A stretch of DNA of 64,000 nt from Ottelia alismoides (GCA_037367405.1 JAZKJV010009775.1:1054001-1118000); one strand, 5' to 3'; shown: positions 45,154 to 57,517, counted from the first letter of the stretch. Made by a program: numbers and translations. The notes: generated by a model from the letters alone, not told the origin.

Positions 45154-46520
45154 TCAAAAATGTTTTGGTCTGCTTTGTCTTCTACTGCCACTTCGGAAAT
45201 ATCATCTTCATCCTTATATATCACTTGAATAGAGTCAGTGATAAAGATAAACGTATCATGTTCAAGGTAAGGCTTCAGAAGTTGTCCATTGACTACAAAT
45301 GGTTATGCGTCAGCTGACAAACTACATATCAATACGCTTCCATTGTCACGCACATGCCTTACTATGAACGACCCAGTCCATTTACTTTTCAATTTCCCTG
45401 GAAAGATCTTTAATTTCGCATCAAACAACCACACCTTCTAACCCGGATGAAGGACTTGCGGTAGATATGCTTGTCATGCCATATTTTGACCTTCTCCTTG
45501 TACATCAAGCTGTTATCGTATGCATAGTCTCTGAATTCCAATAATATGTTCATATCCACTTTTCGGATCTTCTCGACTTTCTCAGAATCCAAATTATAAA
45601 TGATGATGGCCCATAAAGATTTGTGAATCAACTCAATGGGCAGATGACATGGCTTTCCATACAGAAGGCAGTAGGGAGACATTCCCGAGGGTGACTTGTA
45701 CGCGGTTCTGTAAGCCCAAAGAACTGAATCAAGCAGCTGAGACTCGTTCTTGCTATCCGTACGCACAATCTATTATAATTGTCTTGATCTCCCTGTTTGA
45801 GCACTCAGCTAAGCCATAAAATTGAGGGTGTAAGGTGAAGCAACACGATGTTCGGCGCAGAATTCTTGAGTTAGCTTTTTCACCTCTCTGTTTAAGAAAT
45901 GACTACCCTCGTTAGATATTAGAATCTTGGGAATCCTGAACTGTGCAATGATTTGGTCTCTCAAAAATTGACAGACAGTTCGACTGTCGGCGGTTCAGGT
46001 GGGAATAGCCACCACCTAGTGACTCACATAGTCGACAACAAGCAGAATGTATTCATAGCCCTGCTGTTGGGAAATGGGTCCATAAAGGCGATGCCCCACG
46101 CGTCGAAGATGTCTGATATCTGAATGAATTCCAAAGGCATCGTGTCTCTCATTCATATGGTTCCACCCATCTTCTGACAGTCAGTGCAGTACTTGACATA
46201 ATCTTTTGCATCTTTGAATAATGTAGGCCACCAAAGACCACTCTGAAGAACTTTTGTTGTCGTTCATCTGCTTGAATGATGTCCTCCGTAGTCTTGATCA
46301 TGGCACAAGGCGAGGACACTTGGAACTTCCTCCTTGGGAATGCACCTCCTCCAGATACAGTCTGCCACCTCACGAAATAGATATGGATCCTCCCACAGGT
46401 AGAAATAGATTTTAGACAAGAATTTGTCTATTTTCATCTTCGACCAATCCTGTGGGATTCTCTTGGTCACTAGATAATTCACAATATCCGCTTACCAAGG
46501 GAGCGAGGTGACTGATAGAA
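45154..46520 (-). pseudogene. gypsy D integrase
   Basis: The minus strand starts NYLVTKRIPQDW (46482) and DCIWRRCIPKEE, followed by the HHCC zinc region (GGHHSSR) with a frameshift into 46149-46373. The catalytic core (46130-45770) is heavily frameshifted and shows [10 protein letters not shown], with the first catalytic Asp lost to Ala. The C-terminal part is open at 45766-45410 (LLDSVLWAYRTAYKSPSGMS, HDKHIYRKSF). It continues with a KWTGSF module to about 45170. Non-functional. Confidence 0.82.
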
Positions 46521-48088
46521 TTGCCTCGTCTGGAAAGGTCTCTATAATTGGTTGCAAGCTCAGCTCAGGATATTCTGGTTCAGGAAGTCTAGATAAATGG
46601 TCGGCCACCACATTCTAGACCTCAGGTTTATCTCTGATTTCAAGGTCAAATTCCTAGAGTAGAAGGATCCACCGGATAAGACGTGGTTTGGCGTCCTTCT
46701 TCTGTTTTATATACTGGATGGCCGAATGGTGAGTGTAGATGATCACTTTGGATCCGAAGAGATAGGATATGAACTTTTCCAAGGCAAAGACTACTGCTAG
46801 CAGCTCCTTTTCGGTGACTGTGTAATTTTGCAGGGCTTCATCGAGCGTTCGAAAAGTGTAGTGAATTGCATATGGTACATTATCTTTCCTCTGTCCGAGC
46901 ACATCACCAAAGGCATAATCTGACACATCGGTCATTATCTCAAAAGACTGAGTCCAAATTGGTGGCTTGAAGACAGGGGCGTGAGTGATAAGTTCTTTCA
47001 AGTGATTGAAGGGGAGGAGCACATGATCATCCACAATGAAATCATTCTCCTTGCCGAGCAACTAGTTCAATAGTTTGGCCAATTTACTAAAATCTTTGAC
47101 TAATCGTTGGTAAAAGCCGACATGGCCTAAGAATGACCTGACTTGCTTGACTATTTTAGGTGGCTCAAGTTTAGAAATCACCTCCACCTTGGTTGGGTCA
47201 ACCTCCATGCCACGTTTAGAAACAACGTGACCCAGCACAATTCCTTCGGTCAACATGAACTTGCTCTTTTCCCACGAGAGCACCAAATTTACTTTGCAGC
47301 ACCTTCGTAAGACTTGGTCTAAATAATCCAGGCATTGATCGAAGGATTCCCCATAGACTGAAAAATCATCCATAAAGACCTCAAGAAAATTGCCCACGAT
47401 ATCAGCAAAGACTACGAGCATACACCTTTGAAATGTGGCTGGGGCATTGCAAAGCCCTAATATCATCCATCTGAAGGAATATGTACCAAAAGGACAGATG
47501 AGAGTGGTATTCTCTTGGTCTTCAGGAGCGATAGCAACCTGATTGTACCCAGAGTATCCATCCAAGAAGCAGAAGTATTCCTTCGTGGCCAATCTCTCCA
47601 GAATCTGGTCGATGAAAGATAAAGGAATGTGGTCCTTCTTGGTGGCGAGATTAAGTCTTCTATAATCTACACACACTTGCCAAGAAGTGGGTACTCTGAT
47701 CGCGATCTCCTCTCTTTTGTCGTTCTTTACAATGGTGATCCCTGATTTCTTTGGCACCATATGCAGAGGGCTCACCAATTTGCTGTCGGAGATGGGACCA
47801 TTTCTTAATTTCTTTCATAACAACCTCCTGCGGAATAGGATTGAGTCATCTCTGAAGTTCTCGAGAGGGTTTGCAATCTTCCTCCAAGAAAATGCGATGC
47901 AAGCATAAGGATGGAATTATCCCATGGAGATCTGAAGTTCTCCAGCCTATTGCCTTGCGGTTACGTTCAACAATCTCCAACAGGCGAGATTTTTGGTCTG
48001 CGGTCAGATGAGCATTGATATTGACCGCATACATGTTAGTTTCTCTCTTAAGAAAGGCATATTTAATATTTGAGGGCAAAGGTTTCAA
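46521..48088 (-). pseudogene. gypsy D reverse transcriptase and RNase H
   Basis: The frame 48088-47846 covers the linker and start of RT (MKPLPSNIKYAFL, RKAIGWRTSDL). After a frameshift, 47778-47062 (238 codons) carries [39 protein letters not shown] and the catalytic FMDD (47365-47376), then LGHVGFYQRLVKDFSKL. One stop leads to the RNase H frame 47061-46654 with [15 protein letters not shown]. There the usual TDHSA motif reads THHSA, which removes a key Asp. The domain ends near 46600 with [13 protein letters not shown] sequence containing stops. Confidence 0.88.
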
Positions 48089-48601
48089 CTCAGGTGGGCT
48101 AGGAGCTACTTTAAGTGACTTCAGCTATTAATTTTGGTTGTGACTCTTTCGTCTGTTTGGCATCCACCATGCTCTGTTCTGCCTCCTCGTTCAATATTTT
48201 ACAGAATGTTTTAATGATTTCCTCCTTGTTGCAGAAATCTTCAATAATCTGCTTAAGATCTTGAAGGTGCATCACCCCCACAAAAATCTCATTCAACGTG
48301 TCAGCAAGTACCTCCTCCTGATTGATAAGGGGATATTCAACTGCGGTCTCCGATCCCTCCTCGGGGCAAAGTTGTTGATGGATCTCATTGTCATCCAAAA
48401 ATAGGTTGGTATTTTGAAATTTTTCCAGAAAGTCGCAATATTTAGAATAATCAATCATCCTTGCACATGTTGCTGATGTTCCTTCTGGCGGTCTTGCGTC
48501 AGACATGATCTCTATTTTGATTGTTTCACTACCAACGCTGAAATTAATTTATCCACTCCCGTAATTCACCACTGCGTTCGATGTCCGCAGGAATGGTCGT
48601 C
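48089..48601 (-). pseudogene. gypsy D: end of protease and protease-RT linker
   Basis: At the junction with E the minus strand reads RPFLRTSNAVVNYGSG, the last protease box, then a TAA, then a 131-codon acidic linker frame (48506-48111; MSDARPPEG, EEGSETAVEYPL). Everything upstream of RPFLRT is displaced by E. The linker ends at a stop and frame change before the RT. Confidence 0.75.
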
Positions 48602-50955
48602 TGAAGAGCCTTGTACTACCCTTGTTAATTTAATCAAATTAATGATTTGAATTAATGTCGCGTCGTTCGTTGTAGCTAGGTAATATGGACTAATCAAAAA
48701 CCACTTTTAATTAATGTTGAGATAATCACGAGCGGCTAATTTATTTTACTTGGGCAAGCTCAAGGTCGAACTCAAGGAGGCAGCTGTCTCCTTAGTAGAT
48801 TTTAAGCAAATTTCAGAGGTCGGATTTTTAGAAGATATTTTTGGTATTTTCCAACAATTTTTATGCAATTAAACAAAAGATAATGCAATTTTCAGGCCAG
48901 TTTACAAGTTATATCGGAATAGTACTCAAACTAAGTCCAAAAATTATGAAACTTGGCCAGAATGTGTAATGTAATGAAATTAAGCTAGCTAATTTCTTTG
49001 GATTTTTCTGACACTATATGAATTTACTGTGAATTAAATATGAATACAAGGGTGATTTTTACAAAATTATTTTAATAAATACCAAAACACACTATTTCTA
49101 GATATAAAAATTATCCTTGATAGATCTAAGTGTGACGAATCCAGGAAAATTGATAAAACTAAAATTCTATGTGAATTGGACCTATTAAAAATCAATAAAG
49201 GAAATCTCAATTTAATTTATTCTGGCCTCGAGATGCGTGCAAATGAGTTGTTTTTTGGGCAAAATGTAAATTAAATTATCCTAAGTCTAATGTGATTTTT
49301 TTGGTGATTTTTGGAAAAACAGAGAATTTACTATGAATTGAAAGGCATAAATGGGCAAAATAATGAAAATTTCACCAATTTAATTATAATCAATTCAACT
49401 GATGTAACAAAAATAAGATAAGTTCACATATGAAAGAGGACAAGTCAAGCTACACAATGCAATTTTGAAAACTGAAAAATGATGTCAAATGAGTACCCAA
49501 AAATGCGTGCAAAGATAGGTGCCTCATTGTAATTACAGAAAATAAATTGCTAAAAATTAAACATGCTGATAGGGACTCATACGCAATTACCTAGAATGCT
49601 GGAGACATGTATGCAAAATGCCCACAAAACACGTGCGCCTCACATGGTGCTCGTAGTAGGGATTGAAATATAATCTGTAAAACTTCTAGGGGCCTTAGTG
49701 CAATTTGCCCAGACCGCACATGAGAAATACGTGAGGTCTTAGGCTCAGGAGACGTCGGAGGCTTGGATGGAGGCTCGGGGGTGCTGCAGGCTCGGACTTG
49801 GCTCGGTGGAGCTTCAAGGGCTCCGATCCTAATGGTCGGGGAGGAGGCTCGAAGGAGGCAACGTGGTGTACCTGGGACCGCTAGATCAAGTGGAGATCCA
49901 ACGACTGTTGATGGCTGGCACATGAGGTGATGCATCCCGTTGGATCAAAATCGATCCAACGTTATCTGGAGCTCGCTGGAGATGAAGGCGTGGACGATCT
50001 GCAATCGTTAGATCATGATCGATCTAATGACATCTGGAGCTCGAGGGAAGCGATGACGTGTCATGATGCGGAGCGTGGGATCCTCCTGATTCGATGGCTG
50101 CGGGTTGATGTCGACGTGGCTTGCTCAGAACTGTCCGATCAAGGGGATCAGACAACTACTATACTTCCTTCTCAAATGGTATACCGCCTCCTGCGGCGGA
50201 GGTGGGTGTGCTCCGGCGAAGCGTCCCTTGCCCAGCCTCCTCCTCTCATCGTCGGTGAAGGGTGCCGGAGATGCTGGTTCTGCTCGAAAGGTTTGTCGAG
50301 GCGTGGTGGAGCGTCCGAGGGTCTTAGCTGAATCTGGGGAGCCCTAGAAGTCGATGGCGATGAAGGTCGAAGGAGCTCCGGCGAGGCATCTATCCAATCA
50401 ACGAGAGTTACCTGCAGAGTTAGCTCGAATAGCCGAAGCACGCAAAGTGTTCGTGGGATGAAGGCGAATGCGGAGGGAGGCCTAAAGGGGCGTGATGATG
50501 CTCCAATGGTGATCCTCCGCCTTGGTGGTGGAGCTCTCGTCAGAGTGAAGTGTGAAGCATTGTTGAAGCAAATGGAATAGCACGCGAGGGTGCCAGCTCC
50601 GAGGCGGAGCTCGGAGGATGATCAGGTGAAGGTGAAGTTGATCTTGGGAGGCGAATAAATTACGAGAAAGACGAAGAAAAAGGAGAAGAAGATCGGAGGG
50701 AAGATGGAGGGTGCTACTTGAGAAATGGAGCTCGAGATTGAACTCCGGTCGTCGCTTGAAGGCCAGTAGTAGTTCCTGAGCTCGTGCAGCTCACGGGGGA
50801 AACTGCGGCATGGCGGGGTCGGCCGTGGATCTTGCCGGAGAAGAAGCTCGGTCTTCGCTCAACGTCGCTTCGAATTGCTGTAACCAAAAGGAAGGTCGGA
50901 GCTAGGGGTTTCTCTCTGGAGTGGCGGATGGGTTCGATGGTCGTCTTAGGTGGAA

Positions 50956-50963
50956 TATTTATA
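50956..50963 (-). promoter_or_regulatory. TATA box of gypsy E LTR
   Basis: The sense strand reads CTATAAATATTCC, followed by the GC-rich leader. Confidence 0.55.
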
Positions 50964-52499
50964 GGTGGAAGGTGACAGCGACAAGTGATGGAGGGCGAGG
51001 TTGATGGAGGTCGTGGGACGACGTGGGTGAAGTTCTTGGTGATTGAGGGGGTCGACGAGGATGAGGGAAGAGTGGCTTCAAAGTGGCGGTGTTAGAGGCC
51101 GGAGATGGTGGCTGGAGTGGTTCCTAAAATAGGCAGGGGGCGGCTCGCGTGCAAGGTGGACGACATGGGGTGCGGGCCTTGCGGGAGGTAGAAGACAACA
51201 TCTTAACCGTTGGATCGAGCGATCCAACGGTCAGGAGAAGGGGGTGGGATGAGGGATAGGATTAGATCAGAGGGGCGAGATCGAAGGCACATGGCGCACC
51301 ACGTGGCGGGTGGAGGATGCGGGGCTAACGTGCGGTCGGGATGAAGACTGGAGGACCTGATCGTAGGCTCTATGAGATGCTGTGTGGTGAGCTAGGACTT
51401 AGGCAGAGACGAATGATTGTAATGATGGTTGGGCATTCATCGAACGGTAAAGATCCAAAGCAAGATGAATGGCCAAGATTGGGAGCTTCTAGCGAAGATC
51501 GAAGGGCTCCTAGCGCGACACGTGTGATGCTGAGGGTGTGGCATTAGCGAACGACTGTGAGGGAGTTGGTGGGTTGATCATGCAGTGGTGGTGATCTGGA
51601 TGATGAATGGTGGAGATGAAGATGTGAAGGCGAGATCGAATGGTGCAGACGTCACCACGTGGCACAAGGAGGGCGCGACGCTGGCGAGCGGCCTAGATTA
51701 GATCTTGCTTGATCGGGTGGCTGAGAAGCACTGTGAAGATGGACGGCCCAGATCAGGAGAGAAGGGACGAGATTGGACGACAAGAAATGGAGGGCGGGCA
51801 GCGCACAAAGGAGCGGGCCGCATGGCGCAATCAGAGGGTGCCACATGGCCTGCTCTGAATGGCTGAGAACGAATATGGATTTAGAGAGAGAAAGAGGCCG
51901 AATTTGGAAAAATTCAAAACATGAAATTGTAGATCTTGATGAGATCTACAAGTTTCATGTTGACCAAAAATGGAGATGAGGTCAAATAAGATACAAAAAT
52001 ACAAGGGAACAAATATACATGCATATAGTACACAAAGGGGCCCAAAAACCCAAGTTTTGCATACGAGCTCCGATTTAAAAGAAATTGGTCTCATTTTGAA
52101 GGTCTCTGAAAGTGTATTAATCTAAAGGTGAGTAGACCTGGATTGGAATTTGTATGAGGTAGATATTTGCATTCTAAGGTCTGGGGTTTCCAACTTGGTT
52201 TGGAATTTTTATTGGGTATTTTTACAAGATAACAACCGTGCCTCTCTTCCTTTTGTTATTAACTAGTAATATACACAATATAGGGAAGGTTTTATTGACT
52301 TTGGAGGGGGTATGAGATACAGATGACTAGGTAAATGTTGGTGAGTATTTTACAAGTGAATTAGGCTTCATATTTTAATGCAAATATGGATGCTAAAATG
52401 CATTTATTATGGATGCATGTATGAATGCAATTTATGCAAGATAAAGGGAAATATGCTACTAAATACTCATGAACAAGTCTCTATTTTAAACTTTATGAG

Positions 52500-52520
52500 T
52501 GATGAATTACAGATTCATCA
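52500..52520 (-). repeat. LTR-start hairpin of gypsy E
   Basis: Arms TGATGAA and TTCATCA, 7-base spacer TCTGTAA on the sense strand. Same geometry as B and D. Confidence 0.75.
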
Positions 52521-52557
52521 ACCCCCTATACCTAAAACCTTGCTCGTCCTCGAGCAA
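52521..52557 (-). other. polypurine tract and pre-PPT stem-loop of gypsy E
   Basis: The sense strand has arms TTGCTCG/CGAGCAA (52540-52557, loop AGGA), then GGTATAGGGGG and the LTR. Compared with D's TTGCTAG/CTAGCAA, the sixth pair changes A:T to C:G on both arms. Confidence 0.75.
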
Positions 52558-53889
52558 CTAAAATGAAATGCAAGAGTGAAATGATTTTGGGTTCCATACC
52601 AAGGTCATGAACAAAAGTTGAAAATGGAGCTTGACTCGACATTTGGATTAATTGTGTAGTGGAACCTTATTGAGATCTGAACTTAAGACCTAACAGACTT
52701 CATGTTCCACAAGTCTTCTATTCAAGACTCCTCAACAGTCAGGGCAGAACAAATCCTCAAATGCAAATTTCTGATGACTATGATTCTTACTTATACTGTG
52801 TAAGTGAGATATAGCTCTCCACATCAGAAATGGCTAAGAAGCAGCCTCCTCATACAAGGTAACTCTAATTCCTTGGTCCAATAACTCTTTCCCCGAGGAG
52901 CGGGGTATTCCCTTCTAAGTTCAAGTGCGACAAACTCAAGAGGAGGGGGTGAAGAAAAGAATGGAAGGTAGCCAGTGTAGCTACTTATCTGGGGATGCCT
53001 GACCAGTGTAGCCAAGTCATCCAGCTGCAGACTTCTTACTAATATACATACTCCGACAAGTATTTTATTTTCACTTTGACCTGTCTTATTTTTTTCTTTT
53101 TATTTCTTTTGTTTCTTCTTCCTTTTTTTGAACTATATACAAGGTGCAGCATGTACATCAGGAGTTTTTCCTCTTGATCCAGTAGAATGTCCCTCTTTTG
53201 AAGCATTATTGCAACCCACAGCGTCCCGTCTTTAGACATCAATACCGCCAGACTAGGTTGAGATGCACTACTCTCCCTAGAGAAGGACGGATGTTTTCAC
53301 CCGTGTGCTACTCCAAGCCAAAGGATTCTACCTCCTCACCACCTCATCAGTGAAGAGCTACGTGTATTGTGCTTGTCCAATTTAGGTTATTATCTAAAAG
53401 AAGCGTGCGTGTGCATGAGATATTCTACTTAGACTAATTAAGATGACATGTGAACATAGACTTGCGGACTCAAAGAATTAAATCGCTTGACCTGAGAAAT
53501 CTTAACTCTAGTTCCTATAAGGTTCCTCTGAAATTAGGTGGATTAAGGTCTAATCAAGTCCCTCCTCAACATCTACAAATAACTTGGTTCATAACCCACT
53601 AGCTTTTCACTTTTCATATGCAAGATATGCATATGAGATGTAGATGACATGCTCTGTGAATGAATGAAATGCAAGACTCTTTTTCTTTCTTTTCAGATGT
53701 GGAGATGATGTGCAAGAGTAAAATAAGAATCCTTTGATTTTTTCCATTTTTTTCAAGAATTTGGTATACCTCCTATGTTACAAGAGTTTTATGAGTATTA
53801 TACAAATTATACAAGTGTACTTTACAAAAAAAAATATCTAATTTTTACCCAGCCCGTAATTATTGCATAATATATACAAAAATACGCGA

Positions 53890-54003
53890 AAGTACGAGCC
53901 ATAGGTAAAGTATATATGTAATATGTACACACCCCCCTATACTTAGCGTGTGTTATGTCCTCAGAGCATGAAAATCGAGGAAAAAGACATAGCTCGTGCT
54001 AAG
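53890..54003 (-). other. PPT-linked stem-loop with alternative pairing (gypsy E)
   Basis: Sense 5' arm CTTAGCACGAGCTATGTC (complement of 53986-54003). The 3' arm starts GACATAACAC and ends GCTAAGTATAGGGGGG (complement of 53935-53958). The downstream partner TATGGCTCGTACTT (complement of 53890-53903) pairs with the 5' arm through G-U wobbles and one A-C mismatch. The layout matches B and D. Confidence 0.6.
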
Positions 54004-54050
54004 CGTGAGAGAGCCAAAGGAGCAAAAATGTATAGAAGTCATCTTGCCCC

Positions 54051-54296
54051 CTATACTTAGGCTCTTGGCAAGCCTAAGTGTAGTAGAGGATAAAAAATGG
54101 GGAGGACGAGGTCAAGAGGGGAAGTGAATGAATATTTGTACAAGGCGGGCATCGGTCCCCCTTATACTTAGGCTCAGGTCAGCCTAAGTATAGGACCACA
54201 GTGGTATGAGGATCGATGGGATCTGGAGGATGTACAGTAAACGGACTCAGGTGACTCCTCCCACTATAATTAGGATCTGATCATCCTAAGTATAGT
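54051..54296 (-). repeat. array of PPT-like hairpins (gypsy E)
   Basis: Stems at 54051-54083 (CTATACTTAGGCT/AGCCTAAGTGTAG, one wobble), 54163-54192 (12 bp perfect) and 54263-54296 (one mismatch). Inner stem pairs GGCT/AGCC here replace GGAT/ATCC of D in two copies, a compensatory difference. Loops vary. Confidence 0.7.
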
Positions 54297-54420
54297 TGTA
54301 GATTAAAATGTATGGAGTTGGGGTGAGTGATTAGAGTCGTGGGAGGGAGGGGAAGAATGTACAGGAATGATGGATATATACAAGGTTCGCGGTCTGAATC
54401 TTTCCAGATGCTGATGATGG

Positions 54421-55861
54421 CTAGAGTTCACTGCTGCAAGGTCTCATGCGCGGCTCTATGTGTATCTGCTGAATCTATCTCGCGCATGAATACAATCTCC
54501 TCAACATGGACTAATTGTTCATTGGGTTCGATGGAGTGCTCCAACAGTTGTCCATTTACTAGTAATGTCGGTGCATCGTCTGTGAGATCTGAGATCTCAA
54601 CACATCTACTATCATGCACCGCATGGACAATGAATGGGCCCGTTCACATGGATTCCAGCTTGCCTTGGAAAACTTTCAGCCTTGCATTAAACAACTATAC
54701 CTTCTATCCAGGAATAAAAGTCTTTCGTCTGATATATCTATCGTGCCAACGCTTTACTTTGTCCTTGTACACCAAACTGTTGTCGTATGCTAGGTTTTTG
54801 ACTTCCACAAGCTCATTCAGATCAATTTCTCTGTGTTTCTGCCCTAGGTGTGTGTTTAGTTGAACTTCTTGATTACCCATTCTGATTTGTGCACTAATTC
54901 TGTGGGCAAATGGAACGGCTTTCCGAATACCATCCGGAATGGGGAGGTTCGTGACGGTGTCTTGTAAGTTGTCCTATAAGCCCACAGGACTTGATCCAAG
55001 ATCTGAGACTAGTCCTTTCTGTCTGTGCGGACAAGCTTCTGTAATATGGTTTTCACCTCCCTATTCTACACCTCCGCCATACCATTAGTCTGTGGGTGGT
55101 AAGGACTAGAGATACGGTGTTCGATGACGTAATCCTTCAAGAGCTTCTTTACATCTCGGTTTACAAAGTGGCGACCCCCATCTGATATCAACATTTTGGG
55201 GATCCTGAACCTAGAGATGATATGATATCTAATGAATTTACAGACAGTCTTGCTGTCTGTGGCTCGGTTTGGGATAGACTCCACCCACCTGGACAGATAA
55301 TCTACCACAAGAAGTATGTAGTCGAATCCATGGCTAACAGGGAATGGGCCCATGAAGTCGATGCCTAGGCGTCAAAGACATCACAAATGATGATATGATG
55401 CATCGGCATCTCATCCTTGGAACCAACGGTTCCTCTCATTCTCCAGCATACTGGGCACGACTTTGCAAAGGTGATGGCATCGCGAAACAGAGTCGGTCAG
55501 TATAAGCCACACTGCAGTACTTTCCATGCGGTCCTCTTCCTGGTGTGGTGTCCTCCTGCCTCCAGACTATGGCATAAATAAAGGACACTTTGGTATTCCT
55601 CCTGGGGAATACACCGTCTCCATACACAATCTGGTTCTTCAAAGAAAAGGATCAGATCCTCCTAATGGTATGTGTAGAATCCGACTTCAGTCGGTCAATG
55701 TGGCTCTGGGGCCAATTTTGGGAACCTTCTTGGAGACAAGATAGTTCATGATATTAGCATACCATGGGAGTGAGTCGACAACAAAAATCGACTCGTGAGG
55801 GAAGGAGTCTCGATTCGGTGAATCCTCGGAAGCATTAAGATCTTCGAGACGGGTGAGATGA
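54421..55861 (-). pseudogene. gypsy E integrase
   Basis: The zinc-binding region (55750-55436) is frameshifted. The catalytic core is open at 55353-55066: [32 protein letters not shown] with the second catalytic Asp, and NGMAEV with the catalytic Glu. A TAG follows at NREVK. The C-terminal third (55060-54430) has frequent stops but still reads VLWAYRTTYKTP. The plus-strand 178-codon frame at 54327-54863 is its shadow. Confidence 0.82.
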
Positions 55862-57517
55862 TCAGCTACTGCCTTCTATTCCAGGTTTATCACGAATGTC
55901 CAAGTCAAACTCCCGGATAAGTAGAATCCACCTAAGAAGACACGCCTTCATGTCCTTTTCCATTAAATAACGTAGTGTTGTGTGGTCAGTGAACACAATT
56001 ACCTTGGATCCAATTAAATGAGATCTGAATTTGTCTAAGGCAAACACTACCGCAAGCATCTCCTTTTCCGTAACTGTATAGTTACGTTGAGCGGTATCAA
56101 GAACTTTGCTTGCGTAGAGTATTGCAAATGGGACGCCATCCCTCCTCTGTCCTAACACAGCCCCAACGGCAGAGTCTGATGCATCCATCATGATCTCAAA
56201 AGGGAGAGACCAGTTTGGGGCTAGTAGGATTGGGGCATCCATGATCATTCCTTGTAATAGCTTAAAAGCCTCAAGACATTTGTGATCAACAATAAACTCC
56301 ATGTCCTTGCCTAAAAGCTCAGTTAGTGGTCGGGCAATCTTAGAAAAATCCTTGATAGATTTCCGATAAAATCCGACATGCCCGAGGAACGACCGCAACT
56401 GTTTAACGTTGGTTGGTGGCTGGAGTCGTCTGGTCACATCCACCTTGCCAGGGTCAACCTCCATTCCTCTCTTGGAGATGACATGCCCCAACACAATGCC
56501 CTCCGTCACCATGAAGTGACATTTCTCCCAGGAGAGCACCAAAATTACCTCACAATATCTTTTGAGGACTCGGTCCAGATTCCTAAGGCAGGAATCAAAG
56601 GAATCGCCGTGAACCGAGAAGTCATCCATGAAGACTTTCAGGAATTCGCCGACCATTTCGGCGAATACATCAATCATGGACCTTTGAAAAGTACTGGGAG
56701 CATTGCATAACCCAAAGGGCATGCGCCTAAAAGCATAGGTACCAAAGGGGCATGTGAACGTGGTCTTTTTCTGGTCCTCCAGAGCTATGGCTACTTGATT
56801 GTAGCCAGAGAACCCGTCCAAGAAGCAGAAGAATTCTTTCCCCACTAATCTCTCCAGGATCTGATCAATGAATGGTAGGGGGAAATAATCCTTCTTCGTC
56901 GCAGCATTCAGGCGTCTGTAATCCACATAGACACCCCATGACGTGGGTACTCGCATCATGATCTCCTCTCTGTCTTCGTTGGTGGTCGTCTGAATTCCCG
57001 ACTTTTTCATGACAACATGGATCGGGGCCACCCATTTGGAGTCGGAGATGGGATAAATAAAACCCACGTTGCACCATTTCTCTATCTCCTTCTTCACTAC
57101 CTCTCGCAAATTTGGATTCAACCGATGTTGGAATTCACGAGAGGGTTTTGCTTCATTCTCCAAGTTGATATGGTGCGAACACAGAGCAGGATTTCTCCCG
57201 TGGAGATCGGAGATGCTCCAGCCTAATGCCTGGCGGGTTTTCTCCAAGATCTCTAGTAAGCGAGATTCCTGCTCCTCGGTCAATCGTGAACTGATGATGA
57301 CCGGATACTTCTTCTTTTGTCCCGCAAGGAAGGCATATTTGAGTGTTGTGGGTAAGGGTTTGAGCTCAGGTAATGTGTGATCATCAAGAAAGTCTGTCTC
57401 AATCGAATATGGTTCAGTGTTGGTAGTGGTTGGATCTGTCCTTGAAATTGCTGCCACCAATTCATTCGGCTCTGGAGTCGGATCGTCAATGGTCTCCATG
57501 CAATCGGCAAAAGCCAC
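55862..57517 (-). pseudogene. gypsy E reverse transcriptase-RNase H, 551-codon open frame
   Basis: This is the longest open frame in the window. In order: linker ([18 protein letters not shown]), RT N-terminal region ([19 protein letters not shown]), [45 protein letters not shown], the catalytic FMDD (56621-56632), [20 protein letters not shown], then RNase H with [25 protein letters not shown] and [10 protein letters not shown]. It is uninterrupted for RT and most of RNase H and ends GIEGSS by frameshift just before the domain end. It lacks linked gag, protease and integrase, so it is likely inactive in vivo. A changed residue is Met in EIMMDAS, where Thr is usual. The start at 57517 is only the first Met of a longer frame. 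Confidence 0.9.

Larger units (their letters stand above)
41401..48601 (-). mobile_element. Ty3/gypsy element D, interrupted by E
   Basis: This is the 3' portion of a minus-strand gypsy element: LTR, polypurine tract, long 3' noncoding region, integrase, RNase H, RT and the end of protease, read right to left. It stops at 48601 inside the protease RPFLRT box, where E begins. The missing gag, primer-binding site and 5' LTR should lie beyond the far end of E, outside the window. All domains carry stops or frameshifts. Confidence 0.85.
48602..52520 (-). repeat. 3' LTR of gypsy E
   Basis: 3919 bp, TGAAGAGCC to TTCATCA on the plus strand. It is AT-rich at 48602-49600, GC-rich leader at 49600-50950, and U3 to 52520 with several CACGTGG motifs (51299, 51656). 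The small frames at 49591-50441 and 51341-51979 are leader or U3 sequence without domains. Confidence 0.92.
52558..54420 (-). other. 3' noncoding region of gypsy E
   Basis: It has no coding frame with a recognisable domain. It contains the complex stem-loop (53890-54003) and three simple hairpins (54051-54296). The frames at 52824-53015 and 53039-53242 are low-complexity. Confidence 0.65.

Noticed and set aside
54327..54863. 178-codon plus-strand open frame
   Set aside because: It is antisense to the decayed integrase C-terminus of E and has no protein-like motifs.
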